Source of the DNA: Ignavibacteria bacterium
GTDB lineage: Bacteria > Bacteroidota > Ignavibacteria > Kapaibacteriales > UBA961
DNA: 64,000 bases
NCBI GenBank assembly: GCA_016720145.1
Contig: JADJXV010000004.1
Span: forward strand, 186,001-250,000
Direction: 5' to 3'
Within the stretch, counting starts at the first letter, position 1. Every line of letters starts with the position of its first letter. Under the pieces are notes generated by a model. That model saw only the letters and a program-made list of their open reading frames with translations. It was not told where the DNA came from and ran no database searches. Below, piece after piece: positions 47,958-58,567 of the stretch. A program made the translations under genes and the position numbers.

Positions 47958-48236
47958 TCATCTCGAGCCGGCATCGTTGTAAATCCACATAAATGAATAG
48001 ACGAAAAGGACTGCACCACAGCCAAGTATGAGTAAGCCCGAAAGCCCAAAATACAAGATGCGCTTGTCGTTTTGGAACCCTGCAAATGGTCTAGCTCTAA
48101 AGACATGCCGTACCAATCGCATAAATCCTCCATCTCGTAGTACATCGTCGGCAGTGAGGACTCTGCCTGATATAGCGCTCGATCGGAGGATGAAAACTAT
48201 CCCGGTAACCATAAGAATTAGCGCTGTAATAATCAT
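47958..48236 (-). CDS. Small two-helix membrane protein
   Basis: This 92-residue protein has an N-terminal helix (MIITALILMVTGIVFILRSS), a central ~35-residue loop and a second helix (GLSGLLILGCGAVLFVYSFM). No family recognised. It precedes nothing on its strand and follows the sensor kinase start-to-stop direction, so it could be the last gene of that transcript (24 nt after the kinase stop). Confidence 0.55.
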   Translation of the reverse strand: MIITALILMVTGIVFILRSSAISGRVLTADDVLRDGGFMRLVRHVFRARPFAGFQNDKRILYFGLSGLLILGCGAVLFVYSFMWIYNDAGSR

Positions 48237-48260
48237 AAAAATACTTGATGTTATAGATGA

Positions 48261-51200
48261 TTAACTATTCAAAGCAGTCGCAATTGTACCTAAGAGTTTA
48301 TCAAGAGTATATGGCTTTTGCAAAAAAGATACGTTTTCATTTTGCGCAACATCTCCATGCTGTTTTAGCCCACTGACACTTATTATCATGATACTTGGCT
48401 TTATCGTTTGTAATTTTTTAATGAGAATTTGCCCATTCATAATGGGCATCGACATATCGGTAATTACTAGCGAAATTTCTTCCTGATGTTTCATAAATAC
48501 TGCGAGAGCTTCGTGTCCATTACCGGCTGAAAGTACGGTAAATCCATGTTCTATAAGTGAACTCACCGTGATATCAAGGATTGCAGATTCATCTTCAACG
48601 ACAAGGATTAGCTGACCTTTATTCATTTCGGAGCTATGATATTCCCCATATTCAATCTGGTCTTCAATTACATTTGCCGGCAGATAAATACTAAATCTTG
48701 TCCCTACGCCGAGTTCGCTCTTGACCGTGATAAACCCGTTATGATTTTTGATAATTGCAAACACAGTCGATAGTCCGAGACCGGTACCTTTTCCTACTTC
48801 TTTGGTTGTGAAAAAAGGTTCGAATATCCTGTCAAGTACTTCAGGCGCTATTCCGACACCTTCGTCTTGTACATGAATTACCACATAATTGCCTGCTTTA
48901 GCATGGAGATGCTTGCGTGCAAATTCTTCGTCAAGGAGGAGAGCCTCTGCGGTAATTTCAATCAAACCTCCACTTGGCATAGCATCACGAGCATTGACAC
49001 AGAGATTGAGCAATACTTGGTAGAATTGTGTCGGATCGGCTGATACTGTCGGCAAATCTTTTTCGACGGTAATGCGGATTTCAATTGATTTTAAGAATGT
49101 CTCGTGGATGATTTTTTGAATTTCACTGAGGATATGCTCAACATGAATCGTCGTGAGCACTCCATCTGCTCCACACGCAAATGTCAATACTTGCTTGACA
49201 ATAGACGCTCCACGCTTAGCCGAACCATCGAGCATCTCGAGCATACGTTTACTGCGTTCGTCCGTACTTGTCCGGCGAAGGAGATCAATCGAGAGGAGAA
49301 TTGGAGTGAGTATATTATTCAAATCATGGGCAATTCCACTGGCGAGAGTGCCGATGCTTTCCATTCGTTGTGAACGCAAAAGTTGGTGTTCTATCTGTTT
49401 TTTCTCCGTCACATCTCGTGTCACCACAATGATTTGATGAATATTTCCGGCAGCATCTTTGATAGCACTACCCGATGATTCGACATAACGAATAGAACCA
49501 TCCCATTTCAACAAACGGAAATCCATTTGTTGATTCTCACCGGAGCTTGCAATCTTTTGAAAAATTCGTTTTGCGTGTGCTCTATCATCAGGATAAATAT
49601 TAGCAAATGCATCTTCTGTTTTAAGATATTCTTTAGGTCCGAGAATAGTTTTATACGCAGGACTGGTATAGATAAGTGATCCGGTCGTATCATGAATAGT
49701 AATCAAATCTGGTGTGTTTTCGGCTATTAATCTGAAATGCTCTTCACTTCTTCTGAGAGCTTCCTCGGCAAGTTTGCGTTCGGTAACATCGCGAAAGCTC
49801 CACACTCTTCCAATTACCAACTCACCCAAGCGTTGTGGAATTGAATATCTCTCAAATATGCGGCCATCAATACATTCTATTTCATCATAAGAGGTAGCTT
49901 CCTCAGAGTGATAAAGATCATTTACTTTAGCAATAAAAGTCACCGGATCTTTGATTTGCTTCGTTGCAATGTCCAAAAGCGTTCGGTCATCACTATGCTT
50001 GGCTATGCTCTCCGGGATATTCCACAATGTGAGAAATTTAGAATTATAGCTCGTTACATTGCCGTCGAGACCTACGACCAAAATACCATCAGCGGTGGAC
50101 TCAAGTGTAGCTGTGATAAGAGAGTACGAACGTTTCAGATCATTTTCCACTTGCTTGCGTTTCGTGATATCAATGACATTATTGAGTACGTACTGTTCAG
50201 ACTGCATTTCGATGATTTCAGCGAAGTATATACCATATCCGGTGTTGCCTGTCGCTGTGCGGAACTCAAATTCAACATCTCGTACTTTGCCATTCTGTAT
50301 CAATGTATTGAGCGCGATTTGGCGTTCCTGAGTGTTCACCCAAAGATCTAACGTACTGATAATTTTACCTATTACATCTTCACGCTTATATCCGAATACA
50401 TCTTCAAATGCAGAATTCATGTCCACAATTCTCCGTTCCGGCAGCTTAGTGAGGATCGATGCTTCTGGATTGGCGTGGAACGTTTTTTTGAAAAGTTCGT
50501 GCATGTTTGCAAGATTTTCTTCAGCGTGTTTACGTTCGGTAATATCCGTTATAATTCCAATCGATCCAATTATGACACCATTATGATCATGTCGTGGTGC
50601 TCCGCTAATTTCAACCCACAGCATTTCTCCTGATTTTTTGCGGATTTGAATTTGATACTTATCTGATACATTATGCCGGCGGAGTTTATTTTTAGCATCA
50701 ATGATTTGCTGATCTTTATCACTAAAGAATAGTTCCTTGCCAATTTTCCCAACTAATTCATCATAGTCATATTCCAGCATTTCCGCCAATCGATGATTGA
50801 CAAATTGTATCACATCATCATTATTGACATGCATCACACCTTCGTTCATACTCTGGATCAGGGTACGGAATTTTTCTTCGCTATCCTGCAGTGTGACCAC
50901 ATAATTCTGTCTCCGCTTTCCTATAATTACAATCAGTGTCAGTATTCCGGCAAAGAGAATGCCTATGGGCAAAAAGAAATAAGGATTACGATAGAGAGGA
51001 TAGGGGATTTCAAATGAAATGCTATTGCCTGTTTCATTCATCGGACGAAGAATTTCTTTGACTTGTACGTGGAGTGTATGCGTACCCGATGATAGATTCG
51101 AGGCAATGTATTGGTGATTCGTACTCCATTCGGAAAAATTACCATTGTCAATTCTGTAGCGGGTTTCGAGGTTCTTGCTATTGACAGCAGCGAAGTAACT

Positions 51201-53300
51201 GTATGGTTTCCAATGCAGTACGGCTGAGTTTTGTTCTACAGCCGGTATCTCAAATACGACTATCGGCGGGTGAACTTTGCCTGTTTCTTTATTAATAATT
51301 ATCAGCCCTCCTCCCGAGGAACCTATATAAATCTTGTCTTTCGTGGGTGTCACCGGCCACAAGCGCGAATTACTTAATCCAGTCGCAGCGTCAAACGTTT
51401 CCCACCAGCCGTTATAATAGCTGCTTAGTCCACCGTTGGATGATATCCATAGTTTGTTGTGTGAATCGACTTCTAGGTCTTGCACAGCATCACTGACGAG
51501 TCCGTCCACAGTGGTAAGGTAATGAATTGTATCATTTTTCACATAACCGAGACCATTAAGTTGGTCGCTGAACCATACTCTATTCTGACTGTCTATTGCG
51601 ATTGTATAGAGCCGAGGTACCCGTAGCCCATTCGACACATTCCAATGCTTCCACGTGCCATTTTTCCATCTGCTCAGTCCTGAGTATGTGCCGAACCAAT
51701 ATGCATTATCTTTACTTTCGGCAAATGAATAGACCCGTCCACTTTGCAGGTCATCGCTGTGCTCCCATCGCTTAAATGTACCATCTTCATACGTATATAC
51801 ACCTGGACCAATCACGGGGTCATATTGGGTAGTGTCATAGACATCGAGACCAAGAAACCAGAGCCGACCTTTGCGGTCCGGTACTATTTTGTGGATAGTT
51901 CGTGCATACAATCCTTGAGTTTTCCCGAAATGTTCCCAAAGGGTCCCGTTAAATCGATATACTCCATCCATTCCAACGCCGCTGCCTATCCAAATATTCC
52001 CGGCTTTATCTTCGGCCAATGCCGTGACACTTCCTATTGTAGTCCCGTTAACATGTTCGATGGATTGTATGCTCCCATTTTTTCTATGAATCTCCACGCC
52101 AAGTCCTCGTGCTGTCCAAATTGAACTGTCTTTCGTCAACAATATCTCATTAATAGAGTTACGGTCATCAGTTTTGCCGTTTGACCAAGATTCCCATCGG
52201 TTGGACGATGACTGATATAAGTACAATCCACTTTCTGTACCCACCCAAACATCTCCATTTTTTCGATACCTCATGAAGAGCAAATCTTGCATTTGTCTCG
52301 GTGGATTTTCCTGAGTTTCCCATACGCCTGTCCGCCGTAAATAGATGCTTCCTGCTGCATTGAGGACAAGCATATCGCCATTGGGAGCCGAACAAAGACT
52401 TTGTGGAAATTTCCAATTCTTTTCATTATGAAACACAGGCGCAAGATTTGATCGGAATTCCCATACTCCACGTAATTCATTGGGAATAAGAACAGATACA
52501 ATCCATCCTCCGGTCTCGTTGCTTGCTATATAGTCAATATTGAGTGGTGCCTTTGGTGAGGATAATGCCAGTGTGAAGCCATGTTTATCAAGGCGATATA
52601 AGCCATAATGTGAATTGAGCCATATTATGCCATCATCAGTTTGTTGAATGTGTTTGAAGTCTAAATGGGCATACTTCTTCGGAATCTTATAGGGAGATAC
52701 TGTAGTGCCCTCTAATAAAAACAGCTTGGAATGTGAAAGTATGAGGTGTTGGCTTTTCGTCGGTAATACAGCGATCCCATGAGCAGAAAAAGGTCGTCCG
52801 TTATAAACAAGATGAAGCTTTGAAAATTGGAGAATATCACCTAAATAAAGAGAGCTGTCTATCAATACAACTATATTATTATGATTAGCTTTTGTTAATT
52901 GGATTATCCTTGCTTCGGGTAATCCTTGATGCTGTTTAATTGGTGTCCAATAATAACCGTTGAACCAAGCAATTCCGCGCTGAGTAGATGCCCAAATTGT
53001 TCCATTATTCGTTTCTATAACATCAAAAACTCGATGCGACTGTAGCCCTTCATCTGTCGTAAAGAGTTTCCATCTCCAATTCTCATTAAATGCTTGTCGT
53101 TGTGCAAGAAGAGTGGTTGGAATGAGCAGAGATAATACTAATAAAAGAAGGAAGTGTAAGCAGAGCGGAAAAATTTGTAATGGAAAAGTCTGAAAAAATG
53201 AAAGAGGGTGAAATAATGAAAACTTGTGAATAATTTTACTAATGAATAAGTAATGTAAGTAGCTACTATTTTTTTGAGTTAGATGGATTTTCATGTTCAA
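48261..53300 (-). CDS. Hybrid sensor histidine kinase with ligand-binding propeller, PAS domains and receiver
   Basis: This single intact 1679-residue frame has, in order: an N-terminal signal/anchor (residues ~35-65), a periplasmic two-component-regulator propeller with repeated WxGTxxGL-type blades (~70-690), a Y_Y_Y domain, a transmembrane helix near 770-792, and four PAS/PAC units (~805-1310; for example EEKFRTLIQSMNEGVMHVN and EEHFRLIAENTPDLITIHD). HisKA follows with SIGTLASGIAHDLNN (phospho-His ~1325), then HATPase (NARDAMPSGG, DEGVGIAPEV, GKGTGLGLS) and a C-terminal receiver with phospho-Asp in VITDMSMP (~1615). No output HTH is present, unlike Bacteroides polysaccharide-utilisation HTCS regulators, so phosphotransfer to another protein is expected. 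The ligand is unknown. Confidence 0.92.
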   Translation of the reverse strand: MNMKIHLTQKNSSYLHYLFISKIIHKFSLFHPLSFFQTFPLQIFPLCLHFLLLLVLSLLIPTTLLAQRQAFNENWRWKLFTTDEGLQSHRVFDVIETNNGTIWASTQRGIAWFNGYYWTPIKQHQGLPEARIIQLTKANHNNIVVLIDSSLYLGDILQFSKLHLVYNGRPFSAHGIAVLPTKSQHLILSHSKLFLLEGTTVSPYKIPKKYAHLDFKHIQQTDDGIIWLNSHYGLYRLDKHGFTLALSSPKAPLNIDYIASNETGGWIVSVLIPNELRGVWEFRSNLAPVFHNEKNWKFPQSLCSAPNGDMLVLNAAGSIYLRRTGVWETQENPPRQMQDLLFMRYRKNGDVWVGTESGLYLYQSSSNRWESWSNGKTDDRNSINEILLTKDSSIWTARGLGVEIHRKNGSIQSIEHVNGTTIGSVTALAEDKAGNIWIGSGVGMDGVYRFNGTLWEHFGKTQGLYARTIHKIVPDRKGRLWFLGLDVYDTTQYDPVIGPGVYTYEDGTFKRWEHSDDLQSGRVYSFAESKDNAYWFGTYSGLSRWKNGTWKHWNVSNGLRVPRLYTIAIDSQNRVWFSDQLNGLGYVKNDTIHYLTTVDGLVSDAVQDLEVDSHNKLWISSNGGLSSYYNGWWETFDAATGLSNSRLWPVTPTKDKIYIGSSGGGLIIINKETGKVHPPIVVFEIPAVEQNSAVLHWKPYSYFAAVNSKNLETRYRIDNGNFSEWSTNHQYIASNLSSGTHTLHVQVKEILRPMNETGNSISFEIPYPLYRNPYFFLPIGILFAGILTLIVIIGKRRQNYVVTLQDSEEKFRTLIQSMNEGVMHVNNDDVIQFVNHRLAEMLEYDYDELVGKIGKELFFSDKDQQIIDAKNKLRRHNVSDKYQIQIRKKSGEMLWVEISGAPRHDHNGVIIGSIGIITDITERKHAEENLANMHELFKKTFHANPEASILTKLPERRIVDMNSAFEDVFGYKREDVIGKIISTLDLWVNTQERQIALNTLIQNGKVRDVEFEFRTATGNTGYGIYFAEIIEMQSEQYVLNNVIDITKRKQVENDLKRSYSLITATLESTADGILVVGLDGNVTSYNSKFLTLWNIPESIAKHSDDRTLLDIATKQIKDPVTFIAKVNDLYHSEEATSYDEIECIDGRIFERYSIPQRLGELVIGRVWSFRDVTERKLAEEALRRSEEHFRLIAENTPDLITIHDTTGSLIYTSPAYKTILGPKEYLKTEDAFANIYPDDRAHAKRIFQKIASSGENQQMDFRLLKWDGSIRYVESSGSAIKDAAGNIHQIIVVTRDVTEKKQIEHQLLRSQRMESIGTLASGIAHDLNNILTPILLSIDLLRRTSTDERSKRMLEMLDGSAKRGASIVKQVLTFACGADGVLTTIHVEHILSEIQKIIHETFLKSIEIRITVEKDLPTVSADPTQFYQVLLNLCVNARDAMPSGGLIEITAEALLLDEEFARKHLHAKAGNYVVIHVQDEGVGIAPEVLDRIFEPFFTTKEVGKGTGLGLSTVFAIIKNHNGFITVKSELGVGTRFSIYLPANVIEDQIEYGEYHSSEMNKGQLILVVEDESAILDITVSSLIEHGFTVLSAGNGHEALAVFMKHQEEISLVITDMSMPIMNGQILIKKLQTIKPSIMIISVSGLKQHGDVAQNENVSFLQKPYTLDKLLGTIATALNS

Positions 53301-53627
53301 AGATTTCTCAGATCAAAAAGCTAAACACAGTAAAGAAATTCAGCACCTACGACTACTAAAGCAGCGGAAAGTAATACGAATTTCAGTATCATTCATTTAC
53401 AATAAAGGTTCATTACAAACATACTTAAATAACACTATAATAGAGAGCGCTTTTTTGGAACGCAAGCAAAATCAACGAAGTACTTTTTGGAAGTCAGGAT
53501 TGGAATTTGTTGATCTTTGTCTAAGACAAGGCTTCTGCTACCAAGATCATTACCTATATACCAACTAATAACAAATCAATAGGGTTACTTTATGTATTTA
53601 TGATGTTTTTTGATTTATGTGACATTT
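53301..53627. other. Intergenic region upstream of the sensor kinase
   Basis: A 91-codon plus-strand frame (53293-53568) crosses it. Its composition is unconvincing and it overlaps the kinase start, so it is not called. The region is expected to hold the kinase promoter; no clear -35/-10 pair was identified. Confidence 0.35.
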
Positions 53628-54041
53628 TTATTCTTTCCATTCCTTCCACGTATGGAAGCATTGAAGACAATGGTATTTCTCTTGTGGAAAGAATAGAGGG
53701 AATCCAACTACAAGCCAAGATAAAAATGAAGAACGTTTATCTTCTATAAATTCTATGCGGTTACTTCCACATTCAGGGCACGATCCCCACTCATCTCCCG
53801 TTGGGTCGAGTTCGAATTCTTGTGCTCTCACGAGCGCGATGATTTCTCTTGCTGCATGTTCATTATGCAATTCTACATCAATTCTGACTCCACCTAAAGC
53901 ATTTGAATACAACCAATTCATGCTGATGAGATTTTTATTGGCAATAAAGGCGCGGATTCCTTCTCCTTCAAGACGAGCTCGGAGGAGATCCGCTTCAAAG
54001 ACCGTACTGACAGATGCGACTGTAATGAGCTTAGAATTCAT
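53628..54041 (-). CDS. DUF2007 protein with zinc ribbon
   Basis: This 137-residue protein starts at MNSKLITVASVSTVFEADLL (ATG 54041; upstream codons are unlike the family). The DUF2007 domain (ARLEGEGIRAFIANKN, RIDVELHNEHAAREI) is a small ferredoxin-like putative signalling fold. A C-terminal zinc ribbon follows, with CPECGSN and CLQCFHTW framing a hydrophobic loop (FLSWLVVGFPLFF). It is intact. Function unassigned in the family. Confidence 0.85.
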   Translation of the reverse strand: MNSKLITVASVSTVFEADLLRARLEGEGIRAFIANKNLISMNWLYSNALGGVRIDVELHNEHAAREIIALVRAQEFELDPTGDEWGSCPECGSNRIEFIEDKRSSFLSWLVVGFPLFFPQEKYHCLQCFHTWKEWKE

Positions 54042-54214
54042 TGAGATAGATATTGAATTGTTTTTAAAAATAGATAAGATATCTCCACTCAATACAGAAT
54101 TGAAATTAAAAATTCTACATCATTACAGACACTTACTTTTTCATTTCCAATAATTTGGCTCAAAAATAGATATTTTCATTTGAAAGGAAACAAATTAATC
54201 ATAGCTAAAGTCTA

Positions 54215-56254
54215 ATGGCAGCCACGACGAATTATTCTATATCACTCACAATGAAGAAAATGAACTACATCTGCGCAATCATTCTGACGTTTGTCGTGCG
54301 AGCATTTGTAGCGTCTGCGCAAGATGTGCCAGCTGTAAGTAATTATTCCGTAACGCTTTCTGCTATAGTATCTGAAAATTCATCCGCACGTATTACGCTC
54401 CAATGGCTATCTGATACAGCAGCGTATCAATTCACAATCAGCCGAAAATTACCGACTCAAAACTATTGGATTGATCAAATAACTCTCTCCAATCTTGTGA
54501 CCTCCTATACTGATTCTACTATTCAAACCGATGTGGAATATGAGTATCAAATCACCAAAGAATCTATAATTAACGGGAAAAATATTACCGGCTATGGTTA
54601 TATAGCATCCGGTATCAACATACAGAGGTCTGACTATCACGGTAAAATGCTACTGATCATCGATTCTGTGACAAATCAATCACTTCCATCATTGCTCGCA
54701 CGCTACGAGCAAGCACTTGCCGGCGATGGCTGGACAGTAATACGCAAAGTGGTACCCCGCGCCGAAACATTCTCTCGAGAAAAAGTACGACAAGTAAAGT
54801 CAATTATTCAAAAGGAATACGATGCCGATAAGTCACTTTCGACTGTATTTTTATTTGGGCGCGTAGCAGTACCGTATTCCGGTAATTTTGCGCCGGACAA
54901 TCATTCTAATCATCATGGTGCGTGGGCGGCGGATTGTTATTATGGTGATGTATTTCCATCTTCTATCGATGCTCGGTGGTCTGACTTGTATGTCGTCGAT
55001 ACAATGGGCGAGCGCTCGCAGAATTGGAATAAACGTCTCGACGGAAAATTCGACCAATCGTCAATTATCAGCGATATTGATCTTGCGATAGGTCGAGTCG
55101 ATTTTTATGATATGCCTGCCGCCAATGATTCAGAACTGCAATTACTTACTAATTATCTTGAGCGTAATATCCGCTATCGTACCAAAGAGTTCGCAACGGA
55201 GTCGAAAGCGATCATTGACGATAACTTCGGGGTGTATGGAAGTGAAGCATTTGCGCAAGCAGGGTGGAGTAATTTTGATGGACTTGTCGGGAAAGACAAT
55301 GTGTTTAATGGAAAATTACTTAATATAAACAGTACAAAACCCATTCAATGGGCGTATGGATGTGGATCCGGTGTTTATACAAGTATAGGCGGAGTAGGGA
55401 GTTCGGAAGACTTTCTCAAAACTCCCGTTCAAGCTGTATTCATGATGCTATTTGGTAGCTATTTAGGAGACTGGGACTCTCAGAATAACGTTCTCAGAGC
55501 AGCACTTGCCTCCAAGCCGGCGGCTCTTGCAACTATGTGGAGCGGACGTCCAATCTGGCGGGTGCATCCTCTCGGTATGGGAGCTACACTCGGCGAATGT
55601 ACGAAACTCACTCAAAATAATGAGGGCTTAGTGTATGCGGGAAATACCTACGCACGCGGTACTCATATCGCACTCCTCGGTGACCCGACACTTACCATGA
55701 ATATCATCGCACCACCTAAAAATCTCAAACTGACTCAGTTCAATGGAAGCAAGTCAAGGCTCGATTGGATGCAGTCAACAGACAGTGTACAAGAGTATTA
55801 TATATACAGGAAAGTACCGTTGGGAGGATTCGAAAGAATAGCGGTAATCGATTCCCCACTAACACATTGGACAGATTCGCTTGTGCCTTTTGGGGCTGAG
55901 TATATGGTACGAGCTCGCGCTCTCATCCTCTCACCGAGCGGCTCCTATTTTGCTTTTAGTCAAGGAGTAATTTCAAGAGATCCGCTGAGTGTGAATCTAC
56001 AGGATGAGCAAGAAGAAACAATCGAACTCTCACCGAATCCTACAGATAATACAGTGAAAATACATGTATCGATGCCCGCGACAATTGAAGTGTATTCCGC
56101 ATTTGGTCAGCGGATTGTGCTGCTTGGTGAGGGTATAAGTAATTGCGAGTGGAACTGTAAGGATAGCAATGACTTGCCAGTGTCTTCAGGTGTGTATTTT
56201 CTTAGAATTAGTACTTCGAAATCCATATTCACGCGTCAGCTTGTGGTAATGTGA
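54215..56254 (+). CDS. Secreted C25 (gingipain)-like protein with T9SS C-terminal signal
   Basis: This 679-residue protein may start at 54251 (MKKMNYICAIILTFVVRAFV, signal peptide) rather than 54215. An Fn3-like segment (YQFTISRKLPTQNYWIDQIT) precedes a C25-like catalytic region: VFLFGRVAVPYSGNFAPDNH, HGAWAADCYYGDVF, WAYGCGSGVYTSIGGVG and the family end HIALLGDPTLTMNI. A second Fn3-like unit follows. The last ~70 residues are a type A sorting domain (ELSPNPTDNTVKIHV, SAFGQRI, SSGVYFLRI), which directs export by the type IX system. The Cys in GCGSG and the His cluster could be catalytic, but I cannot confirm activity. Confidence 0.8.
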   Translation: MAATTNYSISLTMKKMNYICAIILTFVVRAFVASAQDVPAVSNYSVTLSAIVSENSSARITLQWLSDTAAYQFTISRKLPTQNYWIDQITLSNLVTSYTDSTIQTDVEYEYQITKESIINGKNITGYGYIASGINIQRSDYHGKMLLIIDSVTNQSLPSLLARYEQALAGDGWTVIRKVVPRAETFSREKVRQVKSIIQKEYDADKSLSTVFLFGRVAVPYSGNFAPDNHSNHHGAWAADCYYGDVFPSSIDARWSDLYVVDTMGERSQNWNKRLDGKFDQSSIISDIDLAIGRVDFYDMPAANDSELQLLTNYLERNIRYRTKEFATESKAIIDDNFGVYGSEAFAQAGWSNFDGLVGKDNVFNGKLLNINSTKPIQWAYGCGSGVYTSIGGVGSSEDFLKTPVQAVFMMLFGSYLGDWDSQNNVLRAALASKPAALATMWSGRPIWRVHPLGMGATLGECTKLTQNNEGLVYAGNTYARGTHIALLGDPTLTMNIIAPPKNLKLTQFNGSKSRLDWMQSTDSVQEYYIYRKVPLGGFERIAVIDSPLTHWTDSLVPFGAEYMVRARALILSPSGSYFAFSQGVISRDPLSVNLQDEQEETIELSPNPTDNTVKIHVSMPATIEVYSAFGQRIVLLGEGISNCEWNCKDSNDLPVSSGVYFLRISTSKSIFTRQLVVM

Positions 56255-56273
56255 TAAGCGATTCAAACAACCA

Positions 56274-57125
56274 TTATGAACTTTTAACAGAATCTTTACC
56301 TTTATTCTTATCAGCTAAAAGCTGACGCGCTGAAATTGAACTGACTACTTTTTTGCCTGTTTTAGCTTCAATCGCTTTACGTGTATTACCTGCAATCGTA
56401 CCACCTTGGTCGGCTATGATTGTATTTTCTTTGAATGTCTGAGGTTTCTTCTCCTTGCTGATTTCTGTCGTTGTCGCTTCTGCAAGCATAGTAAGTACGA
56501 GTTCAAGATTGGTCATGTTGTCTCGTAAACTTTCTTGCTTGAGATTTTTATGCTGCTTGTATTGCCGAACATTAAATCCGCTCCAAGCTTTGGTGATTTC
56601 GTCGGTAAGTAGAGCATATTCCTGCCCTTTTTGGACGCTTCGTTGCTCCCATTCATCAGTTAGTTCTCTTCGAACTTCGATACTCTTGAGGCGTTGGTTT
56701 ATCCATTCTTTGCTGTACCCTTTTTTAAGATATGTTTCCATGAGACGGTCAAATCCGATTTCAGGATTTTCAATCTCATCAATTCTGTCGCTCGCAATTG
56801 AGGCTAGCCAGACTTTAAACGGTTCAGCATTGGGCGATGGAATCGATTGAATTAACCTGAAAAGCTGTTCGGTATCGGCAACATCTGTCAGACGCATTTT
56901 TCCGTCTGCAGCTACCATTTTCAAGCCGTGACAGTTTGTCACGGTTTGGTTGCCTTCTAATTTGAGTCTTTGTTTTAATTTACGCCAATATGCTTGTGGG
57001 TCAATACTTTCCGAAAGTACTCCCACGATATCGACTATTGAAAAATACCATTTTTCTTCTTGTTCGCTCCACAGTGAGCGTACTTGCTTTTGCTCAAAGA
57101 GCTTGATACTGGTTTGTTGTGGCAT
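56274..57125 (-). CDS. BRO-N domain protein (phage antirepressor-like)
   Basis: This 283-residue intact protein has an N-terminal BRO-N domain (SIKLFEQKQVRSLWSEQEEK, WYFSIVDIVGVLSES, AYWRKLKQRLK). A long helical region follows (FDRLMETYLKKGYSKEWINQ, RSVQKGQEYALLTDEITKAW) with MTNLELVLTMLAEATTTEIS, seen in the DinD/BRO-N class of Bacteroidota. A basic C-terminus ends it. It is probably a DNA-binding regulator from a prophage or mobile element. Its N-terminal domain is related to that of the BRO-N/Fic gene at 12.1-13.0 kb. Confidence 0.85.
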   Translation of the reverse strand: MPQQTSIKLFEQKQVRSLWSEQEEKWYFSIVDIVGVLSESIDPQAYWRKLKQRLKLEGNQTVTNCHGLKMVAADGKMRLTDVADTEQLFRLIQSIPSPNAEPFKVWLASIASDRIDEIENPEIGFDRLMETYLKKGYSKEWINQRLKSIEVRRELTDEWEQRSVQKGQEYALLTDEITKAWSGFNVRQYKQHKNLKQESLRDNMTNLELVLTMLAEATTTEISKEKKPQTFKENTIIADQGGTIAGNTRKAIEAKTGKKVVSSISARQLLADKNKGKDSVKSS

Positions 57126-57431
57126 GGCTATATAGCTATTAGTATGAAAATAAGTGAAGTATAGAGAGATGCGAATAAAGGATAAACTACCTTTTAAAGA
57201 ACGAAACTACGAAAAATTGCAACCGAAGCAATACGTATTTTTACAGTCGATCTGCAAAGGGAGCAATTCTTAGCGTCAGAGTTTTCAGCAATGACTATGT
57301 CACATGCGTTTGAAGGATATCGCCCTCTCAGCCGCAAAATTCTCCACCTAACCCGCCTATTCACTCAAAAAACGTATTTTCGCGGTCGAAATACTATCGT
57401 TTTACGCGTTATTTTTACGAATTTATAAACA

Positions 57432-58439
57432 ATGGAAGAACAGAAAAAACCCGTTATCTTAAGTGGAATCACGCCTTCCGGTGTGCTCATGATTGGTCAT
57501 TATATGGGTGCTATTCGTAATTGGGTGGCGTTGCAGCACGAGTACGAATGTTTCTTTATGGTTGCAGACTTACATGCTATTACCGTTCGACAGACTCCCG
57601 CTGACCTGCGTCGGCGTACCCTCGATATTGCGGCAGGATATATTGCCTGTGGTATCGACCCCGATTTGTGTACTCTTTTCGTGCAATCGCATGTGCCTGA
57701 GCATACACAGCTTACGTGGGTGCTGAACTGTCTGACAAGTATGGGTGAGGCGAGCCGGATGACACAATTCAAAGATAAATCTGGTGAAAATGCCGAGAAT
57801 AATAATGTTGGTTTGTTTACCTATCCTGTTCTTATGGCAGCCGATATCCTCCTTTATCAGGCAGATTTAGTACCCGTTGGCGATGACCAAAAGCAGCATC
57901 TTGAGCTCACGCGGAATCTGGCTGAACGCTTTAATTTCCGGTATTCGCCGACGTTCACCGTGCCCGAACCCTTCATCCCTCCGGTAGGAGCGCGCGTGAT
58001 GAGCTTGCAGGAACCAACCAAGAAAATGTCCAAGTCCGATAAAAATGAGAAAGCGACTCTCTTTATCTCCGACACAGATGATGCAATCCGCATGAAAATC
58101 AAACGCGCCGTCACCGACTCGGGCACCGATATCCGCTTTGATGAGAAAAATCGTCCTGGTGTGGCGAATCTGATGACGCTTTATTCGACCGCCACCGGCA
58201 AGTCGAATGCTGAAATTGAACGTGAATTCGAAGGTCTCGGCTATGCAGAATTCAAAGAAGCAGCGGCAGAAGCGATGGTAGGATTCATGCGTCCGATGCG
58301 CGAACGTTTTCTCGAGCTCCGAAGCGATACCACGATGCTCAACGCCCTGCTCGCCAAAGGAGCAGAGACCGCACGCAACCGCGCACGACGCACGCTGAGA
58401 AAAGTGTATAAGAAGGTAGGTTTTGCGGAATTGGGGTGA
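57432..58439 (+). CDS. trpS: Tryptophanyl-tRNA synthetase
   Basis: This 335-residue intact class Ic synthetase charges tRNA-Trp. It has the HIGH-like motif GVLMIGHYMGA (residues 17-27) and the KMSKS loop (TKKMSKSDKN). TrpRS-typical segments are also present: ADLHAIT, LPVGDDQKQHLELTRN (as VPVGDDQ...), and the RRTLRKVYKKVGF end. E. coli TrpS is 334 residues, so the length is normal. It is a housekeeping gene in normal-GC sequence. It has no leader peptide or T-box that I can see in the 306 nt upstream. Confidence 0.96.
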   Translation: MEEQKKPVILSGITPSGVLMIGHYMGAIRNWVALQHEYECFFMVADLHAITVRQTPADLRRRTLDIAAGYIACGIDPDLCTLFVQSHVPEHTQLTWVLNCLTSMGEASRMTQFKDKSGENAENNNVGLFTYPVLMAADILLYQADLVPVGDDQKQHLELTRNLAERFNFRYSPTFTVPEPFIPPVGARVMSLQEPTKKMSKSDKNEKATLFISDTDDAIRMKIKRAVTDSGTDIRFDEKNRPGVANLMTLYSTATGKSNAEIEREFEGLGYAEFKEAAAEAMVGFMRPMRERFLELRSDTTMLNALLAKGAETARNRARRTLRKVYKKVGFAELG

Positions 58440-58441
58440 TT

Positions 58442-58520
58442 TAACCGCAAAGTACGCAAAGGTTTACGCAAAGAGTGCTGAGAATATCCTTTGCGTCCTC
58501 TGCGCCTTTGCGTTGAAATA
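58442..58520. repeat. Intergenic CGCAAAG-type repeat
   Basis: AACCGCAAAGTACGCAAAGG and GAATATCCTTTGCGTCCTC, then GCGCCTTTGCGTTGAAAT. It forms a long imperfect hairpin just after the trpS stop and could terminate it. A second copy lies at 58790-58860. Confidence 0.6.
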
Positions 58521-58567
58521 TGTAATAAGAGGATGAGTTAAGTAGAGAATCTAACAAAAAAACGAAA

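Noticed and set aside
53293..53568. 91-codon plus-strand frame before the sensor kinase
   Set aside because: Unconvincing composition, overlap with the kinase start and no homology signal.
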